From Heterobasidion occidentale (Eukaryota > Basidiomycota > Agaricomycetes > Russulales > Bondarzewiaceae), in contig JBCAQO010000006.1 in the NCBI GenBank assembly GCA_039111635.1, positions 2,604,001 through 2,668,000 of the forward strand: 64,000 nucleotides of DNA. The letters run 5' to 3'. Within the stretch, counting starts at the first letter, position 1, and every line of letters starts with the position of its first letter. The notes beneath the pieces were generated by a model. The model did no database searches and was not told the origin of the DNA. It was given only the letters and a program-made list of their open reading frames with translations. Of the stretch, positions 58,865-64,000 are shown in pieces. A program made the translations under genes and the position numbers.

Positions 58865-60414
58865 ATGCTCAGCTCGCGCCCTATCTCTATCCACACTGAT
58901 GGTCCCATTCAGTATGGTGCCTTCAAGACTCCTGGAAGGAACGCGCACAAGAGCCGGAATGCTCTTCAGGAGAATGTGATTCATGGAGCGAAAACCATGC
59001 TGAATATCAAGAGCAATAAGGCATCCTTTCAGACACCTTTGAAGGATGATTCTCTTAGTGCGAAACCTGTTCATAAATTCTATGATGCCTCAACTCACCT
59101 CGTTATTTGAAAGAACCTCAGAAACTCTTCGAAGATGGTACACAACCCACGAAAGCAACCAGCACAGCGTCCCGTCCACTTCAGGACAAAACCCCATTCC
59201 CAAACCGCCAGCGCAACCTAGCCGATGCGAGCACTCCTGCGCCGTCCATTGGAAAGCTTGTTAAACTCGCTGCGCTGGACGCACATCTCACCATCCCAGA
59301 CATTACGATCACTCCAGGCGCGCTACTCCGACCAGGGTCTGGCCGAAAGAGCATTCGCCCGCGACGGAGCCCAGCCTTGAATTTCAAAACGCCTATCACA
59401 AAAGGGCGTCATTGGGATGTGAGCGACATCGACATCGTAGTACCTGTAGAAGAAGCAGAGAAAACAGAAGAAGAGCTGGAAGATTACGATGAGCTCGAAT
59501 ACATGCCCCCGACTGCCATCGGTATGTCGCTCCTGATTCGAACCTGATACATTGATGTAGTGATTGCCAGAAGATCTGCCTTATGAGCCCGCATTTGACA
59601 TGCCAGACTATAAGGTCGCTGGAGCGAACTTGCGCAAACAGATGTATAGCTACTACTACGATGACACTGCCGACCTGTACTATGCCGCCGACAGAGAGAA
59701 TATGGACAAAGGCGTGCTAGAGGCTAGTGGTTTCGCCGCGTCCCCATCCAAATGGGAGAAATTGGAACTCCCAGAGTTAGGTTCGTATCATTACGAGTTT
59801 GGTCGTCATTGCTTCTTATATGTTTGTTGACGACAGAGGACGATAGTCCTTTCGCAATACCCTCCTCTACAACGTCAAAACCTGCCACGAAAAACTCTTT
59901 TGCGTCTTCTCGGGCCGGCACTTCGTCAAAACTCCAGCCACCCAGCGCGAGCAAGGCGTTGAATTGCACATTACCCACAGCTGCATCGCGGCTAGCCTCT
60001 CTCCGCGCTGCGTCGAAAGCACCATCCACACGCGCTGCCCCTGCAACCAGGCCTCCTGCAGCTGCTGCAGGGAGGTCCCTGTCTCGGATCCCCGCTAGCG
60101 CTCCCCGGAATGCTGCTCCTCCACCGACGCACTCTCGCACAACATCTGCCACGACGATTTCACGTCCTGCAACCTCAGCCGCCACTCGTGCCCCTTCGTC
60201 TCGAGCTGTTGCGTCCAGCATTACTCGACCTGCCACGTCTATCGCATCGCGTTCAATGAACAACAGCAGCACGACCGTTCGAGCTAGATCGACTGCCACG
60301 ATCCCGGCAAGCTCGACGCGTAACAGTGCACACGCTGGATCGTCTACGGATGAGCTGATCTTTGCTTTTGAGGGCGTATCGCAGGACGAGAATGAGTTCA
60401 GATTCGATGTTTAA
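58865..60414 (+). CDS. Putative securin (Pds1/Cut2-like anaphase inhibitor)
   Basis: Exons 58865-59057, 59114-59521, 59571-59780 and 59837-60414 give 462 residues in phase. Securins inhibit separase until the anaphase-promoting complex degrades them. Seen here: a possible destruction box near the N-terminus (SRNALQENV), a second region RPLQDKTPFPNR that looks like the ALGDKT-type motif of securins, a Lys/Arg/Pro-rich middle, and then an acidic segment leading into YDELEYMPPTAIEDLPYEP and FDMPDYK. I take this as the separase-contact segment of fungal securins, by memory of Pds1/Cut2. The C-terminal 190 residues are Ala/Ser/Thr/Arg-rich and disordered, ending FAFEGVSQDENEFRFDV. Securins are poorly conserved, so the assignment is moderate. 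Confidence 0.5.
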
Positions 60415-62236
60415 CTCTCTTTGCTTTGTTTTCTGATTTATCTGAATTACGACTGGCATACATGATTCGAAACATCTGGGGTCAACGATAGGATAGAGCG
60501 GTTTAACGCGAACTTTCCACACAATTGCTATGCGCACTCATTCAACAACTCTGAACAAGCCTAATTGAGCTGATAACACTCCCGATTGGCCGCTATTCTG
60601 GGCAGTATGCCCGCTCCCGAGGCCACAAGCTCCGAGTCTCAAGAGCCTGTATTTGAAGTGATTTAATTGATAACGATAGATGAGAAAGGCCATACTGAAA
60701 TCAAAGTCCTGCAGCACCGAGGTATAATTGGTCGATTGAAGGCAGAAGATGTATGAAGCTCTCTGGGTCCACAGCTGAAGGGTTTGTCGCGCCGAACGTG
60801 GCCCTAAGAACACCATTGCTCTTCCAATCTTTCCAAAAATATTGCGACGTTACTCGTTCGATGAGCTTCACCACTTTCTTAGAGAGTATACATAATGTTT
60901 GATGAGATATTGCCGAGAGCGCTGGATTTCCATCTCAGTTCGCTGCATACCTGGCAAGACAACCCATGAAACCTCTGCCTGGCAAATACCAAGCGCTCTA
61001 CTGGACTTCTTGGGAAATGTGTTTTGACGACGAGGACAATGACTGGAGGTCGAGCAAAGGTTATGGGGGGCGAGATAGACACCTCTGAAGCCATACTGAA
61101 GCGCTGAAGCTGAAGGGTGGTGCGTGAAGAGCCTGCGATTCTGGGGAACCTTATATGAGAGGCATTCCCTGCTGCAAGAGCTCAAAATAGCTTAATTTGG
61201 AGGGTAAAAGAGTGCATACGGCATCAGAATTCTTCCTGGTCTGATCCGAATGTGGGCGGAAACAGGTCAAGATATCCTATTAGACACCATCCTACTATAA
61301 ACATAAAGGTCAAATTGTGCAAAAGGTCCGACCCAAATTGCGACGGAGAGCTCGCTCAAAGCAATGTCTGACCCCATTGCAGACGACCTGGCGACTTGCG
61401 ATGCCATGTGACCATACTTACCCATCTGATAGCACGCTTGACCAGAACTGATTCGGTTGTTACATTTGAATCCCTTATGATCTGTCGTGGCAGAGGCTGG
61501 CAGAGGTGCCAGTTTTGAGATCCAGTCCGTAGTCTGATAGATTGGCCCATATATAAATTCTGATCTGGGTCTTGCTCTGGACGATTTGCAGCTGTTTCCG
61601 AAAATCCTTAATTGAGTGGCGTCCATGGTCTGAGATGTGAGCGGGTGAAAACCCTAGCTGCTATCCTCTCTGGCAGACTTTATGCGGGGAAGGTCCCTGA
61701 GGTGGATCCTGCTTAACCTGAAAATCGTTTTCAAGTGCAGTACGTTCGCACGCTATGGTTGTTTATGAAGAGATAAATCACGTACTGTCGGCGTACATGA
61801 TGAAGCCAGTCAACTCCAGATCCGATGACAGCGTCTAGAGTCTAGGGCTCGCTGACTGGGATATCGCCAAACTTAAGACGCGTAGAGATCGATGCAGGAC
61901 GATGTCAAGGCCACCTCGAGGTAACAATATGTTGCGTCAATACGGATAGTGCAATGTGGGACTTCCTGGCAGCTCACCGAAATTCTGAGCGCATGGGAAA
62001 ATTTGACGCAAAATTTAACTCCGCGGCTGAAAGCAGACCTCCAAGCTCCACCTTTGACCTTCGCGTCGTGCGCAAACAACACTGCTTCGTCGAGGCTCTA
62101 GACTGATTCTGACATTCTTCTAACTCGCACGATACAAATTTTGTCATAATTACAGGAACGCACGGAGCAGGCTACCACTGGGTCATAGATAAGACTATCT
62201 CACTACAATGTTGACTGGTCTTTCTACCTCTCAACC
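60415..62236. other. Intergenic; no supported gene
   Basis: About 1.8 kb. Minus-strand frames at 60,868-61,185 and 61,267-61,626 have no family features. Possibly decayed coding DNA; nothing repeated elsewhere in the window was noticed. Confidence 0.45.
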
Positions 62237-63910
62237 ATGGCATCCAAAGCTATCTCCCTTGCTATGAGCGTATCTGCCATCCGTGCGGTTTCGTCGCGGA
62301 ACAGATTCATAGCGATTGGGTGTCTTATCAGCACTACGCTCTTTCTCCTTCTTTATCTCACTACGTGGCCATCTTTCTCGAGGCCCTCTTTTACAGACGA
62401 ATCGCAGACTCTTGGGCGCACACCAACGCCTCGCGTGTCCTGCTCTCCAGAGGATTATGCGTCCGGGAGTTGGTCGTATCGCCCTCAGTTTCCTAAAGGC
62501 AATGTCTCTATGACTAGGCCAGAGGACGCGTTCCTGTTCAATAGGTTCGAGGGTTGTGCAAGCTCGCGCGAGTTCTGGTGGCACCTTGGGGCGGATAATG
62601 CGGCACAGTGGGACAGGTACCCTGGTGTCACGGATTGGAGATGGGTTCCTGGAGAAAAATGTCTTGGTCTACGTCAGCTGGATGGTGCAGACCTTGTTCG
62701 AGATTTGGTCGAGATGGGCGGCTGGCTTATTTTGGGTGGTATGTGTGCCCTGAATCAGCCTTCCTCTCGTTCTTACAGTCACATCGAGGACGAATGCTGA
62801 CTTTGATTATGTGTTGATATTCTAGACTCGATGACGGAAAACCACTTTTTCTCCCTCTCGTGCCTTATGTATCCCCACGTTCGCGCGACACCCATCTATG
62901 ATCAAAACGCAGGGTACGACCGTGCCTGGCCTCAAAACATCTACCTCTCCCCCAACTCTCCCCTCATCCTGACCTTGCGCTTCCCGCCCGGCTTCTCGAT
63001 CGAACGCACCCCTCTAGTGACCTTTCGTCGAGTCGACCTCTTGCTCTCGGAGCCCGAGCTCATATCGCTGCACGCATCGCACTACAACGACCTCTACGAT
63101 GCGGACCCAGCATTTCGTTTATTCGCCGACGACGTGCCCGTGTGGACGCTCAGCCCGTCGTACTATATGCCGATCTTCACCAGCCCGCTGCCAGACGCGA
63201 ACTACGCCGCGATGATCGTGAGCACTGCCGGGCACTGGACGACGATGAAATTCCTGGGCTATCGGGATGAAAACAGGCCTGGATCTGGCATCGCCGGCGT
63301 ATTGGACTTTTTTGCCGTGTCGATGCAATGGTGGGCCTCTGAGGTGCAGCGCATGCTCGATTTGCATCGCGCAGCTCATCCGAAGACAGAGGATAGTCGA
63401 TTTGTGGCCAATAAAAAGGTCATTGTCAGAGCATACCAGTCAGGACATACAGATTGCCATAATCATCGGAAGCCCATAGACAGGTATGTTCCAACTGAAC
63501 ACAACCAGTGGAATTGGGCGTCCATATGGGAGTTCAACCGTGTTTTCAAGGTGAGCGAGCCGTTTACGCATTGAGCACCGTCGTCCAGGAATGGTCCGTG
63601 CCGATTCTATCTATCTCTATATATATTCACATATATTCGCGTCTACCCGGAACATGTATCGAGGCCTCTCAGATTGGACGTGGCTTGACATGATGCGAAT
63701 ACTGATCCAGTGTCAATCGGACAGGGAATCACGTCCAAGCCCGCGTACCCCGACATCCATTTTCTGTCCATCGACCGTCCCGGCACCTTGCGCCCCGACG
63801 CGCATTCGACGAGCGACTGTCTACATGTGATGGCGGGCGCGGGTGTCTCGGAAGGCTGGACGCATTATATATGGCACTACCTCACCCGCGAGACATCGCC
63901 AGGGCGTTGA
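62237..63910 (+). CDS. Membrane-anchored PC-esterase / TBL-like protein
   Basis: Exons 62237-62738, 62826-63550 and 63725-63910 give 470 residues. A single N-terminal anchor (AIGCLISTTLFLLLYLTTW) suggests a type II Golgi protein. The domain follows the trichome-birefringence-like/PC-esterase plan: a C-x-W-like start (SGSWSYRPQFP), the catalytic GDSMTENHFFSL (GDS block with the Ser), and at the C-terminus the D-x-x-H block in RPDAHSTSDCLH followed by GWTHYIWHYL. Plant relatives O-acetylate cell-wall polysaccharides; fungal members may act on glycans of the secretory pathway. The substrate is inferred only. The last intron (174 nt) is longer than the others and may hide a short exon. Confidence 0.8.
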
Positions 63911-64000
63911 GACCATCTCGCGCGCTAAATCTTCGGTATGGCTCTATGTGGGTATTCTGAATGGGCGAGTCGCGACCTCTTGTTGTGTTTGTTGGGCTTG

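Noticed and set aside
1..64000. tRNA, rRNA, CRISPR and transposable elements
   Set aside because: No convincing tRNA B-box with cloverleaf, no rRNA, no regular spaced repeats, and no transposase or reverse-transcriptase motifs were found by eye. CRISPR is not expected in a fungus.

Overview
The window is fungal nuclear DNA, most likely from an agaricomycete (mushroom-forming) basidiomycete. The evidence is many short GT-AG introns of about 45-70 nt interrupting nearly every gene, several micro-exons of 6-16 nt, moderately GC-rich coding DNA, and gene families typical of this group (fungal BTB proteins, F-box/leucine-rich proteins, Zn2Cys6 factors, a P450, a PC-esterase). I saw no rRNA, tRNA, CRISPR or intact transposon.

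Left third (1-22,060): an old, decayed tandem duplication of a block of about 10.5-11 kb holding three genes. These are a NIPA-type magnesium transporter (+), a transcription factor with a C-terminal Zn2Cys6 cluster (-), and the signal-peptidase subunit SPC3 (-). The transporter survives only in unit 1 and SPC3 only in unit 2; the other copies are pseudogenes. Both zinc-cluster genes stay open. Each has an intron of about 770 nt that cuts the zinc cluster in half and holds conserved elements, including a hairpin with a paired substitution between the copies.

Centre (23,400-41,550): a glycerol-3-phosphate acyltransferase (+), a third C-terminal Zn2Cys6 gene (+), then a tandem array of four BTB/POZ paralogues (31.4-39.6 kb) in different states of repair. 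One paralogue (36,011-37,511) is intact; its tail was rewritten by an out-of-frame 169-bp tandem duplication. The others carry frameshifts or a lost splice acceptor. A glyoxalase I gene (-), with a possible mitochondrial presequence ahead of a second start, closes this part.

Right third (41,700-64,000): ordinary gene-dense DNA. It has a basic nuclear-type protein of unknown function, an F-box protein, two paralogous membrane-anchored methyltransferase-like proteins on either side of a cytochrome P450, an FHA-domain checkpoint kinase (Rad53/Cds1/CHK2 type), a putative securin beside it, and a membrane-anchored PC-esterase/TBL-like protein. The kinase and the securin candidate would both act in cell-cycle control; the anchored enzymes would act in the secretory pathway.

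All exon borders were placed by hand from splice consensus, phase and recalled family patterns. Most are phase-consistent to the nucleotide, but none is confirmed by transcripts.
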